Shown here: one piece after another, positions 43,066-51,410 of the stretch
Layout: every line of letters begins with the position of its first letter
Position numbering within the stretch: the stretch's first letter is position 1
Assembly (NCBI GenBank): GCA_030378005.1
Contig: JAUCGF010000108.1
Coordinates: 1 to 51,435, forward strand
Direction of reading: 5' to 3'
DNA from: Desulfococcaceae bacterium HSG9
GTDB lineage: Bacteria; Desulfobacterota; Desulfobacteria; Desulfobacterales; JAUCGF01
DNA length: 51,435 nucleotides
The notes under the pieces: generated by a model
The model's database searches: none
Told to the model about the DNA's origin: nothing
The model's input: the letters and a program-made list of their open reading frames with translations, nothing else
Translations under genes and position numbers: made by a program

Positions 43066-44703
43066 TTAAGCCACCTCACGAACATCAATTGAAAAGTCTG
43101 GACAGGCATAGTAACATGCCAAACAGCCCACGCATCTTTCCTGGTGCTTGACTTCCATGGGCCGGTAGCCCTTTTCATTAAACTTATCAGCCGGTCCGAA
43201 AACGCCAATTTTACACACCTCAACGCAGTAACTGCACTCCTTGCAACCATCGCCATAAAGCGTCACTTCAAACTGCCTGGCGTCACAGCATATACAGCGT
43301 TTGGCTTCCTTGATCGCCTCCAGTTCGCTCAGTCCGATTTCAACAGCATCGAAGCCACACGTCCTGTCAGCCAACGGTAAACATGACATGCTTTGACGCC
43401 CTTGCTCGTCTGCCTTGTAAGGCGTTACAACAACCGCTTTCTCCGGAGATGTCAATTTCTGATCAATCACGCCTGAGCCGCCAAGAAATTTATCAATTGA
43501 TGTTGCTGCCTTGCGGCCATGCGCAATGGCGTCGATAATAGAAGCCGGCCCTGTCACAATGTCACCGCCGGCGAACACGCCCGCTTTGTCAGTGGCAAGC
43601 GTTGCCACATCAGCTTTGATGTAATCTTTTTCCGTCAGGGCAATGCCCAGGGATTGAGTTCCAACTGGAGCCTGTCCGACCGCGGTGATGACATTCTCAA
43701 ATTCCAGCTTAAATTCGCTGCCTTCCTCAGGAACCGGTCGCGGCCGGCCGGAAGCATCGGGTTTGCCCAGTTTCATGCGCGTGAAAGCAACTTCCAAAGC
43801 GCCGTTTTGCGCGGCTATTTCAACCGGTGCGGTCAGATATTCTATTTTAATGCCTTCGAGAAGGGCTGCGCCGACTTCTTCTTTATAAGCCGTCATTTCA
43901 GCCTCGGTTCGCCGGTACAAGATAGTAACTTCTTTGGCACCAAGTCGTATAGCGCTGCGTCCAGCGTCCACGGCCGTGTTGCCGCCTCCGATAATGGCCA
44001 CGCGCGCGCCGATCGCAGGAGATTGGTCTTGATTGATTTGTCTAAGAAAAGCGATACCGTCAATCACGCCAGAAGCATCGTCTCCGGGAATGCCTAAACC
44101 AGCACCCTTTTGCGCTCCGCAAGCAAAATAGACAGCATCACTTCCCGCTTTAAGAAGTTGATCCGCCGATTCGACGCATTGGCCGGTTTTGATTTCCACA
44201 CCAATTTCTTTAAGATAATCAATCTCCTGGTCAAGCGCTTTACGGGGCAAGCGGTAAGCCGGAATGCCCATACGCATCATTCCGCCGGCTTGGTCAAGGG
44301 CCTCTGCAACAGTCACTTTATGTCCTGATACAGCGAGATAGTAAGCCGCTGTAAGGCCGCTCGGCCCCGATCCTACAACCGTCACGCGTTTGCCTGTATC
44401 CGAAGCGATAGTCAGATTTTTACGCCAAAGCTCGCTGCCCATTTCAGCCGCCGCTCTTTTCAATGCCCGAATTGCAATCGGTTCGCCGAATTGCTGACTT
44501 CCGCATTGCGCCTCGCAAGGGCTGTAACAGGCATATCCGCAAATAAAGGGAAAGGGGATACGCTCCCGAACAACAGCCAGAGCCTCATCGAACTGTCCCT
44601 CCTTGATGCACCGGACATAACGCGGCACGTCGATTCCGGCGGGGCAAGCATGAATGCAGCCAGGGGTTGATAAGCTCTCTTTGGGTACGTGTTTTTCACT
44701 CAT
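43066..44703 (-). CDS. GltD-like NAD(P)/FAD flavoprotein with C-terminal 2x[4Fe-4S] ferredoxin domain
   Basis: The 545-aa product has three parts. The N-terminal Fe-S domain has Cys motifs 'CIHACPAG' and 'CGYACYSPCEAQC'. The middle is a glutamate-synthase-small-chain-type oxidoreductase with FAD motif 'VVGSGPSGLTAAYYLA' and NAD(P) motif 'AIIGGGNTAVDAGRSAIR', and 'GVFAGGDIVTGPASI'. The end is a two-cluster ferredoxin with 'CKECSYCVEVC' and 'CVGCLACYYAC'. It probably shuttles electrons between NAD(P)H and the oxidoreductase encoded by the next three genes, replacing the missing delta subunit. As first gene of the operon it follows a tggagg site. Confidence 0.88.
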   Translation of the reverse strand: MSEKHVPKESLSTPGCIHACPAGIDVPRYVRCIKEGQFDEALAVVRERIPFPFICGYACYSPCEAQCGSQQFGEPIAIRALKRAAAEMGSELWRKNLTIASDTGKRVTVVGSGPSGLTAAYYLAVSGHKVTVAEALDQAGGMMRMGIPAYRLPRKALDQEIDYLKEIGVEIKTGQCVESADQLLKAGSDAVYFACGAQKGAGLGIPGDDASGVIDGIAFLRQINQDQSPAIGARVAIIGGGNTAVDAGRSAIRLGAKEVTILYRRTEAEMTAYKEEVGAALLEGIKIEYLTAPVEIAAQNGALEVAFTRMKLGKPDASGRPRPVPEEGSEFKLEFENVITAVGQAPVGTQSLGIALTEKDYIKADVATLATDKAGVFAGGDIVTGPASIIDAIAHGRKAATSIDKFLGGSGVIDQKLTSPEKAVVVTPYKADEQGRQSMSCLPLADRTCGFDAVEIGLSELEAIKEAKRCICCDARQFEVTLYGDGCKECSYCVEVCKIGVFGPADKFNEKGYRPMEVKHQERCVGCLACYYACPDFSIDVREVA

Positions 44704-44811
44704 CAGTTTTTTGCCTCCAAAAAGTTAAGATGTTTAATAATTACACGAGCCATTCGTAAGTTCCCATAACTTAGGAATAGTGATAAAAAATATTTTCATC
44801 AAATTTACTGG

Positions 44812-44829
44812 TATCTGATGTATCAGATA
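44812..44829. promoter_or_regulatory. Perfect 18-bp palindrome upstream of the metabolic operon
   Basis: tatctgat-gt-atcagata (44812-44829) lies about 110 bp upstream of the first operon gene. The 8-2-8 symmetry and position fit an operator for a dimeric regulator (GntR-type sites look similar). No regulator gene is in the window next to it. Confidence 0.4.
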
Positions 44830-44880
44830 ATGCTTAATTTTACTGATGTCAACCATATAAAGCACAGATTGGTAAAAATT

Positions 44881-44990
44881 GATGGTCTTGTAAAAAGTCG
44901 AAATTTTTAAAATACGGACTCATAACCTATTGAAATCATTAGATACAAAATTTAATAAATGACGGTTTTCTGGCTTTTTACGAGACCATC
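44881..44990. repeat. MITE-like imperfect inverted repeat
   Basis: gatggtcttgtaaaaagtcg (44881-44900) faces tggctttttacgagaccatc (44971-44990); the arms match with three mismatches over 20 bp. The element is about 110 bp, AT-rich and non-coding. It lies upstream of the operon in the gap 44704-45014, which otherwise only holds the palindrome at 44812. Confidence 0.65.
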
Positions 44991-45014
44991 AAAATTAGCT
45001 TGCTAACAATTTAA

Positions 45015-45295
45015 TTAAAATGATGGGTTATGCGTTTTAATTCGGTAATAAAGAATTAATGTTTTCAATAGTTGTAATATTTTCGTTAAGTAATTATAAA
45101 AAGGTTCTTTGATAAATTGTAAATTTGATTCATCAATTTCTATGACAGAGCAAAATTGGGAAAACGGCAACCTGTTCAGCTGGTCTGCAACAGCTTCGCA
45201 AAGTTCTTTCAGTGTCGGATAAAACTGATTTTTTGTAACCTGTCCGCGCATAAATCTCCACAGGCGTTCAATAAAAACGAACCTGGAAAACCGGG
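45015..45295 (-). pseudogene. IS630-family transposase, C-terminal remnant
   Basis: The - strand frame from about 45295 reads 'RFSRFVFIERLWRFMRGQVT' and then 'KNQFYPTLKELCEAVADQL', the end of an IS630 DDE transposase; the final catalytic Glu is in 'IERLW'. The N-terminal two thirds are gone. It differs from the IS630 fragment at 35045, so it comes from another element. Confidence 0.75.
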
Positions 45296-45323
45296 AGTGA
45301 AAAGAATGAAATCTCAGAAATAA

Positions 45324-45471
45324 AAAATATATCCTACTGACCTGACAGATGAGCGGTGGTGTGTTATTTCCCCGATTCCACCTCTGCCGAAAAGCGGTCC
45401 CGGGAAATCGGGAAGGCCCGCGAGATATCTCCGCACAATAGTAAACGGAATTTTATATGTGAATAAAACAG
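45324..45471 (+). pseudogene. IS5-family transposase, N-terminal remnant
   Basis: The frame reads 'IYPTDLTDERWCVISPIPPL' and 'GRPARYLRTIVNGILYVNKT', the classic N-terminus of IS5-type transposases (YPSDLTDEQW...GRP...ILYVLRTG). After about 45471 the match ends abruptly. It abuts the IS630 remnant on the other strand. Confidence 0.75.
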
Positions 45472-45618
45472 GCTTGAGGGTTGATAAAAATAATGTATTA
45501 TGACATTAAATAACCAATAAGAATCAAATCGTAACGTAATCTTTGCGCTTTTGCGAGAGAATATTTTTCACGCAAAAACGCAATCAGAAAAAACCTGAAA
45601 TATTGAGGAAACAATCGT

Positions 45619-46833
45619 ATGGAAGTTATGACATCTCCGGAATCAGCGGGACTTTGTTCAAAACGGCTGGCACGCATACAGCCCTGGATGCAACGATATA
45701 TGGATGCCGGAAAGCTCCCCGGAGCCACGGCGCTGGTTGCCCGTCATGGGCAGGTGGCTTTTTGTGAATCATTGGGCTTTCAGGATATTGAGGAACAAAA
45801 GCCGTTAACCGCAGATACTATCTTGCGCTTTTATTCCATGACCAAACCGATTACATCCGTTGCCGTGATGATGCTCTATGAAGAAGGCTGTTTTCAGCTT
45901 GATGCTCCGGTGTCTGAATTCATTCCCGGCTTCAAAAACATGCGTGTTTACGTAAACGGCGAGGGAGCGGATATCGTTACCGAACCTGCGAAAAGCCCCA
46001 TAACGATTCACCAATTGCTCACTCATACTTCGGGATTGATCCACGGAAGGAGTGGAGGGGCTGTATCCGATCTCTATTTTGAACATCGGACGAATTTCAA
46101 CACGCACGACGGGCCACTTGGCGATGCGGTGAACCGCCTGGCCGAGCTGCCTTTGGCCTTTCATCCCGGAACCCGTTGGCACTACGGCGTGTCAACCGAT
46201 GTCCTCGGACGGTTGGTGGAAGTCGTATCCGGAGTCCCGTTGGATGTTTTTTTTCAAACACGCATTTTATCTCCGCTCCAAATGGAGGACACGGGATTTG
46301 CCGTTCCGGCCCATAAACGAGATCGATTCGCCGCCCTTTACGAGCGGACTGAGAATGAATCTATGGCCGTATGTGAGACGGCGCGGACCAGCCCGATGAT
46401 CGACACGGTGGAAACTTTTTCCGGAGGTGGCGGGCTGGTTTCTACACTGGGTGATTATTTTCGGTTTACGGAGCTGATGCGCCGGAAAGGGGAATCAGAC
46501 GGCGCGCATTTGCTCGGCAGAAAAACTATCGAATACATGACCTGCAATCATTTGCCGGGAGACTTGGCCGCAATGGGGCAACCGACGTTTAACGAAACTA
46601 CTCTTGATGGTATCGGGTTCGGCCTCGGATTTTCCGTCATGATCAATCCGGCAAAGGCTCGGGTTATCGGAACACCCGGAGAATATGCCTGGGGCGGCAT
46701 GGCCAGCACCGCTTTCTGGATCGATCCGGTTGAAGATATGACGGTCATTTTTTTAACTCAATTGAAACCGTCGAGTACGTACCCCATCAGACGGGAATTA
46801 CGAGTATTGACTTACCAAGCACTTATAGGTTAA
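45619..46833 (+). CDS. Serine hydrolase, class C beta-lactamase family
   Basis: The 404-aa product has the penicillin-binding/beta-lactamase fold of EstB-like esterases. The nucleophile is S73 with K76 in 'RFYSMTKPITS' (SxxK), and Y189 in 'RWHYGVSTDVLGRLVE' fills the YxN/YxS position. 'LLTHTSGLIHG' and 'EYAWGGMASTAFWIDP' (the KTG-like region) are also typical. No signal peptide is seen, so it is probably a cytoplasmic esterase or amidase rather than a secreted beta-lactamase. A gagga site precedes the ATG. It stands alone among IS remnants, so it may have come in by transfer. Confidence 0.85.
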   Translation: MEVMTSPESAGLCSKRLARIQPWMQRYMDAGKLPGATALVARHGQVAFCESLGFQDIEEQKPLTADTILRFYSMTKPITSVAVMMLYEEGCFQLDAPVSEFIPGFKNMRVYVNGEGADIVTEPAKSPITIHQLLTHTSGLIHGRSGGAVSDLYFEHRTNFNTHDGPLGDAVNRLAELPLAFHPGTRWHYGVSTDVLGRLVEVVSGVPLDVFFQTRILSPLQMEDTGFAVPAHKRDRFAALYERTENESMAVCETARTSPMIDTVETFSGGGGLVSTLGDYFRFTELMRRKGESDGAHLLGRKTIEYMTCNHLPGDLAAMGQPTFNETTLDGIGFGLGFSVMINPAKARVIGTPGEYAWGGMASTAFWIDPVEDMTVIFLTQLKPSSTYPIRRELRVLTYQALIG

Positions 46834-47276
46834 AAGCCTGTTTGAAAAGTCTTGAATCGGCCGCAAAAAGGAAACCGCAATTAAAATGGCAGAATTTGAA
46901 ATCATAAAACTTAATCGTGTTCTTCCTCTTCTTGAAGCTGTAAATAATTCAATCTCATACAATGATGCACCATAATTATTTAAATGCAGTTCTAAACAAA
47001 GGAGGAATTGCAGACAACTTCGAATCTGAGCGATTAAAAATAGATCAAGATTGGGTAAAAAAAATTTCCGAATTATCAATATATCTCCCAAATGAGTTTA
47101 GAAAACTTCTTTATACCATAAAGTATTCAGTTCTGTCCTTGATAAAACTTTTGAAACCGGACGTAAATACGCCGATGATTTTAAGAAGATATGAAAATTA
47201 AATTTGATGATTTTTTACCTGAATGGAATTATGTTTTCGAACAAAAATATTGTGTATCAACGATCTTTCCAAACGA
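46834..47276 (+). other. Decayed coding debris between hydrolase and ISAzo13 remnant
   Basis: Several short frames read like broken genes: 'MAEFEIIKLNRVLPLLEAVN' (from 46886), a 79-codon frame at 46962-47201 ('IADNFESERLKIDQDWVKKI'), and 'MKIKFDDFLPEWNYVF' (from 47191). None is long, none has a family I know, and the composition is AT-rich. They may be parts of one or two frameshifted genes cut by the ISAzo13 element. Confidence 0.4.
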
Positions 47277-48279
47277 CGAAAACCTGAGACTGAAGAGAAA
47301 GAGCTGAAACTGTCAGCCGATATTGTAGTGATAACAGAACCTCACAGTCAGTCGGAATCCCGACTGAGGACGACACTTTTGTATACGAATATGACGGCTG
47401 AAGCTGTATATAAAGCCCTTCCGCCAGAGGGACGGTCCGGAGAAACATTGCCGACCTTGCAAACGATTTCTGACATATTGAACCGTCATGGTTATCGTTT
47501 GCCTACTGTGGAGAATACAAAGGTTCAAAAAAAAGCCCGAGACCGACGCTGTCTTCGAAAATGTCTGGAAAATGAATGCTTTGGCAGATGCGGACACGAA
47601 AATTTTGAGGCTGAGTATAGATACAAAAGCGACTGTCAATATCGAAGAATATACAAGGCACGGTCGTTCGCGAGGCTTCGAAGCTGTCAAAGCATCAGAC
47701 CATGACATGCGGATGAAGGGGAAACCGATACCGGGCGGTATCTTGGAGCCGGTGAGCGGCAGGGCGTTTCTCTTTTTTACCGAAAGCTATAAAACTGGTG
47801 ACTTCATGGTTGACGGTTTTCTCCTTTGGTGGAACGAAAGAAAGCGGGAACTGTCCAATGTAAGGACCCTCGTTATCAATATGGACAACGGCCCCGAATG
47901 TAGTGGGCGCCGCACTCGGTTTCTATTGAGGATGACGGAATTCACCGATGTGACAGGATTGATTATCCGCCTCGTTTATTATCCACCTTATCACAGCTGG
48001 TATAACGCTGTTGAACGTTATCAGGCGGGGCTTGAAAAATCATGGAACGGATATCCACTTGATACAGTGGAAACCGTGTTGAACCGAGCTGCTGATTTTG
48101 TTTGGAAAGGATTAAACACCACTGTACACCTGTTGAAAACTTCTTATGAGAGAGGTGTCAAAATCTACGGAAAAGATAAGGCTGAAACGGAGGAACGTCT
48201 GCAACGATCGGAATTACCACCGGTATATGATATTACCATCAATCCTAAAACGGTATATCAGTATATTTTGTCTCCCTAA
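47277..48279 (+). pseudogene. ISAzo13-family transposase, 5'-truncated and in two frames
   Basis: The first frame gives 'TTLLYTNMTAEAVYKALPPE' and 'TISDILNRHGYRLPTVENTK'. The second, +1 relative to it, goes on with 'KKPETDAVFENVWKMNALAD', 'VINMDNGPECSGRRTRFLLR' and 'VYYPPYHSWYNAVERYQAGL', the DDE core of ISAzo13 transposases. The frame change falls at a run of eight A (47523-47530). Either a base was inserted, or slippage on the A-run restores the frame. The N-terminal third is missing before about 47277, so the copy is inactive. Confidence 0.75.
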
Positions 48280-48386
48280 GCGTTCCCCGGTCAAAACCAA
48301 ACCTATAAGTAGGGCTGGGAATTCCTGTTTGAAACTTGAAGTGTAAAGCAGTCAAACCACGGTTATTTCAGGTCGGCGGTCGTCTT

Positions 48387-49943
48387 TCAGTCCGATTCGG
48401 TTTGATAATTGGCAACTCTTTCTTCATAAAATTTCTTCCCGATTTTCATAACCTTTTTCCTGCCGAGCTTTTCAACGAGCGGGTCGATGGCCCAGGCCAT
48501 TTCATATTGTTCATAAGTCATGCCCAGGGATTCGGCCAGATAGGCGGCGGCGCAAATATAGGCGTCTCCGCCGGTATTGTTTTGCTTTTGCATGATTGTC
48601 CCGCTATTGAACCATGTATAGGCCAATCCGGCCCGGTCGCCGACTTCGATTCGAATCTGTTCCGATTTTTGGTAAAACTCGAGGGCCTTGTCCCATTCGC
48701 CTTTGTACTTATAAATCAATCCGATGGCGTTATACGTCACTCCAAACCCGGCCCGGTCGCCGACTTCGATTCCAATCTGTTCCGCTTTTTGGTAAAACTC
48801 GAGGGCCTTGTTCCATTCGCCTTTGTTGTAATAGAGTGTTCCGATGTTGTTATACGTCCCCCCCAACCTGGTCCGGTCACCGACTTCGATTTTAATCTGT
48901 TCCGCTTTTTGGTAAAACTGAAGGGCCTTGTCCCATTCGCCTTTCTTGCTATATATTATTCCGATGTTGTTATACGCCCTTCCCAACCAGGCCCGGTGGC
49001 CGATTTCAATGTAAATCTGTTCCGCTTTTTGGTAAACCTCGAGGGCCTTGTCCCATTCGCCTTTCTTGCTATAGATTATTCCGATGTTGTTATACGCCCT
49101 TCCCAACCCGGCCCGGTCGCCGACTTCGATTTTAATCTGTTCCGCTTTATGGTAATATTCAAGCGCTTTATTCCATGAACCGGTTTCATCAAAAACCCGC
49201 GCCGTCAGCCAAACCAGTCTGGGTTCAGAGCTTTCCTCGTAATGCGTGCGATACTGTTCAAATAATTCCGAGGCTTCCTGCCTAAGATGAACCTTCAAAT
49301 AAGCGTCGATCAGGTCCGCCGCGATTTCCAGGGCGATGCGCTTTGCGGGATACCCCTTAGCCTTGGCCTCTTGATACTGTTTTTCCAGGAGTTCGATTTT
49401 AAGTCGCAGGGACTTGAAATCATCGGTTTGCGCGTACACCAGCGCCAGGGTTTCGTCAAAGCGCCGCAGCGCGGTGTCCCCGGTAAAGGTGCCGGCGAAT
49501 TCAATCACGCCCCGATCTCGTCGGGAAAACAGGTCTGGAGCCGAATTGGCGAATACAGAGATGTTTTCGGGTGTAAGCCAGAACAGAAGGGGCAGGTTCA
49601 GGTCGATGATGAGTTCCCTGGCAAAATTGATCTGATGCACGAATTCTTTTCCCCCGGTTAGCACTAACTCATCCAGGTTATTGACGATCAGGCCGTCCGA
49701 GCCGTGCGTGGCTTCTCGCAGCACGGCTATGATTTCGCCGGATTTTTCAGAAGGGACATAAACTTCCCGTATGTTTATCTGATTGTTCTGGGCGCGCTTG
49801 AGAAGCGTTCGGTTGATTTCCCGAACCATCCGCTGGTCGGTACAGGCGCAGAACAACAGGCCGCATCCTTTGGTGAGTTTGAAAAACCGGACGATCTTGT
49901 TGATTCCGGCGAAATAGTCGGATTGCGCGGCTGGCCTGTTCAT
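48387..49943 (-). CDS. TPR-repeat protein with degenerate ATPase-like N-terminus
   Basis: The 518-aa product has an N-terminal domain (1-165) that looks like an AAA/STAND core without a Walker A: 'GLLFCACTDQRMVREINRTL', a Walker-B-like 'SDGLIVNNLDELVL' and a sensor-like 'LPLLFWLTPENISVF'. A helical section follows, then five TPR units of exactly 40 residues ('GEWDKALEFYQKAEQI...YNNIGIIYSKK'), and a short C-terminal helix bundle. TPR arrays bind peptides or proteins. The start is one base after the stop of the upstream ATPase gene, so the two are coupled and probably form one complex. A signalling or defence sensor role is inference. Confidence 0.75.
   Translation of the reverse strand: MNRPAAQSDYFAGINKIVRFFKLTKGCGLLFCACTDQRMVREINRTLLKRAQNNQINIREVYVPSEKSGEIIAVLREATHGSDGLIVNNLDELVLTGGKEFVHQINFARELIIDLNLPLLFWLTPENISVFANSAPDLFSRRDRGVIEFAGTFTGDTALRRFDETLALVYAQTDDFKSLRLKIELLEKQYQEAKAKGYPAKRIALEIAADLIDAYLKVHLRQEASELFEQYRTHYEESSEPRLVWLTARVFDETGSWNKALEYYHKAEQIKIEVGDRAGLGRAYNNIGIIYSKKGEWDKALEVYQKAEQIYIEIGHRAWLGRAYNNIGIIYSKKGEWDKALQFYQKAEQIKIEVGDRTRLGGTYNNIGTLYYNKGEWNKALEFYQKAEQIGIEVGDRAGFGVTYNAIGLIYKYKGEWDKALEFYQKSEQIRIEVGDRAGLAYTWFNSGTIMQKQNNTGGDAYICAAAYLAESLGMTYEQYEMAWAIDPLVEKLGRKKVMKIGKKFYEERVANYQTESD
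48582..49181 (-). repeat. Five 120-bp tandem repeats encoding TPR units
   Basis: The stretch is exactly 5 x 120 bp. Middle units differ at only a few positions, including in silent sites, so the array has recently expanded or is homogenised by recombination. Copy number is likely to vary between strains. Confidence 0.9.
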
Positions 49944-49944
49944 C

Positions 49945-51276
49945 TCAGATCAGGCCTTTTTCTTTCAGGATTTCGCGCACCGCCGGATGTACATCGCTCC
50001 AGTATTCATCATTGTAGGATAGCACTGTGCGGTTATTGCGCAGGTCCAAGAGCACCTCGGTGGACTCCGGTTTCTTTTTGGGGTCTTTCGCGCAATTTTT
50101 TAAGGCTTTGAAATACATATCCACGGTGATTTTCCTGTCGCTGTCCTCGGCGATGGTGAATTCGTAATCCCGTTTCAGAATCTTACGAGCGGCGTCAAAA
50201 TCATCCCGGTTGATTTTTTTCCGGTCAAAGTCCAGGGCATAGTCGGCCGCGTCTTTCACCAATTGGAACAAGTCCCACAGGCATCCGCCGCTAAAAAGAA
50301 TCATCTGTTTAAGAATGTCCGGTTCCTCAAACAGGGACAGGTCCATGCGTTTAGCGGTGATTTGGGTCATTACTTCAATACCGTCGGGGTATTCCTCTCC
50401 GTCCCGGTCCCGGACTTTGATCATGGGCAGCACAAAGTCTTCGGAATAGCTGGTTTTGATGTTGCCGAAACGGATATTGTACAGCAGAGCAATGGGGAAG
50501 GTGAAAATGCAGTGGCAATTGAGTTGGGCAAGCTGGGCCGAGTGTACGTAAAAGATATCCTCGCCTTTTTGCAAATCGACCTTGTCCAGGTCCTCGAAAA
50601 TGATCAGCAACCCTTTTTTGCCGATTTTAGAAAGCTGTCTCTTGATCTGATGGATGAGATTGTTGCAATGGAAAATCAGGTCAGACAACTTGGGTTCAAC
50701 CTTCTGTTTGAGGACCTCCTTGAGGGACGAACTGGTTTTGGCCGACGCCGTGAACTTGGTGAAAAAGCTCGCCAGAAACGGCAGGTCCGCACCGGCCTTG
50801 GCTCCGGCGGTTATTTCCATACCCATGTACTGTTGGTTGATATCCTCGATCTCCTTGGTTGCCAGCCAGTTGCTGACGTTTTTAATGTATTTCGGTTCCA
50901 CGGTGATACGAGGCTCGCTGGCGGCAAATTCAAACAGTTTGGACATGGCCACGATGAAAAGTTCGATATAGTTGATGTTCAGGATATCGAGTTCCCGCAC
51001 TGCGGAAAAATTGAGGATCACGAAGCCCTGTTGAATGTCGCGCTGAAGCCGCACCAATTCGGTGGTTTTACCGCACCCTTTGTGGCCGGCGAACAGCATT
51101 TTCAAACTGCCGTCCGGTTCACGCATTAACCGCCGTTTCAGTCGCTTCAAAACGGGCGTTCGGCCCCGCCCCTTGTCGGCCGGCACGTACAGTTCTTCAA
51201 AATTGTCAAGATTGACAGGCTTGTTTTGAAAAAAGGGATACACATCATCCAATGTTTTCGCGGGCATGATTGTCAC
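49945..51276 (-). CDS. P-loop ATPase (AAA/STAND-like)
   Basis: The 443-aa product has Walker A 'GHKGCGKTTEL' (from residue 64) and Walker B 'GLLIIFEDLDKVD' (D229/D231 region), with a later 'CHCIFTFPIALLYNI' sensor-like strand. The C-terminal part (about 330-443) is helical with a winged-helix-like end ('LSYNDEYWSDVHPAVREILK'). Membrane segments are absent. Similar ATPases act as the switch in STAND-type sensors, where ATP-driven assembly follows ligand binding by repeats; here the repeats are in the next gene, one base downstream. I find no toxic effector domain in either protein. An alternative is a housekeeping regulatory pair. Confidence 0.75.
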   Translation of the reverse strand: MTIMPAKTLDDVYPFFQNKPVNLDNFEELYVPADKGRGRTPVLKRLKRRLMREPDGSLKMLFAGHKGCGKTTELVRLQRDIQQGFVILNFSAVRELDILNINYIELFIVAMSKLFEFAASEPRITVEPKYIKNVSNWLATKEIEDINQQYMGMEITAGAKAGADLPFLASFFTKFTASAKTSSSLKEVLKQKVEPKLSDLIFHCNNLIHQIKRQLSKIGKKGLLIIFEDLDKVDLQKGEDIFYVHSAQLAQLNCHCIFTFPIALLYNIRFGNIKTSYSEDFVLPMIKVRDRDGEEYPDGIEVMTQITAKRMDLSLFEEPDILKQMILFSGGCLWDLFQLVKDAADYALDFDRKKINRDDFDAARKILKRDYEFTIAEDSDRKITVDMYFKALKNCAKDPKKKPESTEVLLDLRNNRTVLSYNDEYWSDVHPAVREILKEKGLI

Positions 51277-51370
51277 TTTCCGTTTTTAAATTTATTTTAT
51301 TCTATCAATTAGGTAAGAGGAAATAAATAATATACCGGTATTGCGCAGGATTCAGGTTCGTATTCAAGGC

Positions 51371-51410
51371 GCGACAATGGGTGCATATCAGGATATTCAC
51401 CCATTGTCGC
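51371..51410. repeat. Inverted repeat upstream of the ATPase gene
   Basis: Perfect 13-bp arms (gcgacaatgggtg at 51371-51383, cacccattgtcgc at 51398-51410) with a 14-base loop. It lies about 95 bp upstream of the ATPase start and may be a dispersed palindromic repeat or an operator. The gap 51277-51370 shows nothing else clear. Confidence 0.6.

Noticed and set aside
43519..44097. 192-codon open frame on the + strand
   Set aside because: It is antisense to the flavoprotein gene, which has intact FAD and NAD(P) motifs.
36316..44703. Classical taurine dissimilation through Xsc
   Set aside because: No sulfoacetaldehyde acetyltransferase or phosphate acetyltransferase gene is present in the operon or nearby.
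45619..46833. Antibiotic-resistance beta-lactamase
   Set aside because: The SxxK and Tyr motifs show the fold, but there is no signal peptide and the motifs around the Tyr fit esterase-type members better.
48336..49178. 280-codon open frame on the + strand with repeats
   Set aside because: It is the antisense shadow of the 120-bp TPR repeats; the repeat words only mirror the coding strand.
48582..49181. Non-coding satellite or CRISPR-like repeat
   Set aside because: The period of 120 bp is exactly 40 codons in frame with a TPR protein, so it is coding.
50263..51129. 288-codon open frame on the + strand
   Set aside because: It is antisense to the P-loop ATPase gene, whose motifs are clear on the - strand. 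The + frame has no family pattern and no ribosome site.
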